In this document: positions 6,025-6,848 of the stretch, piece after piece
How the letters are laid out: every line of letters begins with the position of its first letter
Position numbering within the stretch: the stretch's first letter is position 1
Source of the DNA: Desulfobacterales bacterium CG23_combo_of_CG06-09_8_20_14_all_51_8
GTDB taxonomy: Bacteria; Desulfobacterota; Desulfobacteria; Desulfobacterales; Desulfosalsimonadaceae
Direction: 5' to 3'
DNA: 6,848 nt
Assembly: GCA_002772195.1 (NCBI GenBank)
Contig: PCSG01000163.1
Span: forward strand, 1-6,848
Made by a program: the position numbers and the translations under genes
The notes under the pieces: model-generated
What the model saw: the letters and a program-made list of their open reading frames with translations, nothing else
What the model was told of the DNA's origin: nothing
Databases searched by the model: none

Positions 6025-6075
6025 ATGAAAATTTTTGCCTTAAATATATCTTTAACGCGGCTGATCGTCTTTTGA
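6025..6075 (+). CDS. 16-codon ORF directly behind the sigma-54 promoter
   Basis: The ORF encodes MKIFALNISLTRLIVF and stops at TGA 6073-6075. It is preceded by AAGAGGTGA (6008-6016), near-perfect complementarity to the 16S rRNA tail, with an 8-base spacer. The ribosome binding site would sit at the very 5' end of the predicted sigma-54 transcript. The peptide is short, basic and hydrophobic. It could be a real small peptide, a leader peptide for the downstream gene, or the surviving 5' end of a deleted target gene. The last fits the decay seen in kup. No homology is claimed. Confidence 0.35.
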   Translation: MKIFALNISLTRLIVF

Positions 6076-6145
6076 CCACTATTTTTTGTTTTTATACAAA
6101 AAAAATTGTTAGCTTGAAAGAGCGGAAAAATGAAAATGGATCCCC

Positions 6146-6848
6146 ATGAAAAACAAATCAACCAGCCTATACAGCATCATCAAATCTCTGGGGCTTGTGT
6201 TCGGCGATATCGGCACCAGCCCCATTTATACGCTGACTGTCATATTTTTAATCACTCCCCATTCCCAGGAAAATATTATCGGCGTTTTATCGCTCATCAT
6301 TATTGCAGTGGTCTTGTTCTCCGTTAAGGTATCCGCCTTGTTTGGACCGCTGATGGTGATATGGTTTTCAGCACTGACCTTGTCCGGTCTGATAGCCATT
6401 CTGGCGGTTCCGTCAGTGTTCAAAGCAATTAATCCTTATTATGGCATCCATTTTCTATTAAAAAACGGCTTTGCGGGCTTTTTTGTATTGTCCGGGGTGA
6501 CCCTTTGTGCGACCGGCGGCGAGGTGCTATATGCGGACATGGGACACCTGGGTCGTGAACCCATTGTAAAAGCATGGTATTTTGTGCTTGTGGCACTCAT
6601 ATTGAATTATCTGGGACAAGGCGCTTTTTTGATCCATCACCCGGAGGCCAAAAACGTTTTATTCGCAATGGTATTTTTCCAGGCGAAATTCTTATATATT
6701 CCTTTTCTGATTTTAAGCATCATAGCCACGGTAATCGCTTCTCAGGCAATGATCAGCGGCATGTTTTCCATCGCATACCAAGGGTGCCACGCGCATTATG
6801 CCTATGCTTAAAATCGCATACACATCGACAAAACTGCGATCCCAAGTC
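6146..6848 (+). pseudogene. kup: Damaged Kup-type potassium uptake permease, continues off the right edge
   Basis: The first 50 codons (SLGLVFGDIGTSPIYTL at residues 14-30) are the classic N terminus of Kup/TrkD, a proton-coupled potassium importer of the inner membrane. Residues 52-213 match the later part of the family: LFGPLMVIWF, LYADMGHLGREPI, LNYLGQGA and ATVIASQAMISGMFS. At about residue 50 (near 6287-6300) the sequence jumps from the first periplasmic/second helix region to the helix before LFGP. It skips about 90 residues that in intact Kup carry the RADNxGEGG and GVITPAISV motifs. About six more residues are missing near 6325. At 6785-6788 the frame breaks: the original frame ends at TAA 6809-6811, while the frame starting at 6789 continues TRIMPMLKIAYTSTKLRSQ to the window edge. 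A net +1 or -2 shift explains this. The ribosome binding site is weak, with GGAT just before ATG 6146. Intact Kup proteins are over 600 aa. The product is almost certainly not a working transporter, unless these are assembly errors. Confidence 0.9.

Noticed and set aside
5783..6079. A 98-codon minus-strand frame across the divergent control region
   Set aside because: It crosses the right-facing promoter and both dyads and shows no domain. It has no known relative that I can name, so it is more likely a chance frame, although a remnant cannot be fully excluded.
6082..6103. TTTTTTGT/ACAAAAAA inverted repeat as a terminator before kup
   Set aside because: The stem is almost purely A-T and would be very unstable, so it is better explained by AT-rich composition.

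Overview
The window is an AT-rich bacterial stretch. Its gene content (a three-part sensor kinase / receiver / sigma-54 activator operon, sigma-54 promoters, and a Kup-type potassium transporter) most resembles an anaerobic deltaproteobacterium (Desulfobacterota, perhaps Desulfobacterales). That assignment rests on protein style and remembered family resemblance only; there is no rRNA or other marker here.

Layout. (1) Positions 1-367 hold the apparent 3' remnant of an unrecognised plus-strand gene ending at 152, and an 11-bp inverted repeat at 207-248 that may terminate the next gene. (2) Positions 368-1189 (minus) encode a PP-loop ATP pyrophosphatase with a CxxCK motif, possibly preceded by a 38-aa ORF that overlaps its start. 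(3) Positions 1190-1623 are intergenic and contain a terminator for the next operon at about 1520-1547. (4) Positions 1624-5426 (minus) are a signalling operon. In transcription order it holds a soluble three-PAS histidine kinase, a single receiver domain, and an NtrC-type sigma-54 activator (REC, AAA+, Fis-type HTH). (5) Positions 5427-6145 are a divergent regulatory region. It has a good sigma-54 promoter match facing the kinase operon, an excellent one facing right, and two perfect inverted repeats between them. (6) From 6146 to the right edge lies a damaged kup potassium-transporter gene.

How the parts fit together. The kinase presumably phosphorylates the receiver, the REC domain of the activator, or both. 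The activator would then act on sigma-54 RNA polymerase. Sigma-54-type promoters on both sides of the upstream control region suggest that it autoregulates its own operon and also drives something to the right. What now lies to the right is a 16-codon ORF with a strong ribosome binding site, then the kup pseudogene, so the original target may have been lost or may be very small.

The main oddities are these. The receiver frame has no usable start, and a one-base or one-repeat-unit change would repair it in either of two ways. The kup gene carries an internal deletion of about 90 residues, a second small gap and a frameshift. The divergent region also contains an unusual palindrome pair. No mobile element, CRISPR array, tRNA or rRNA was recognised.
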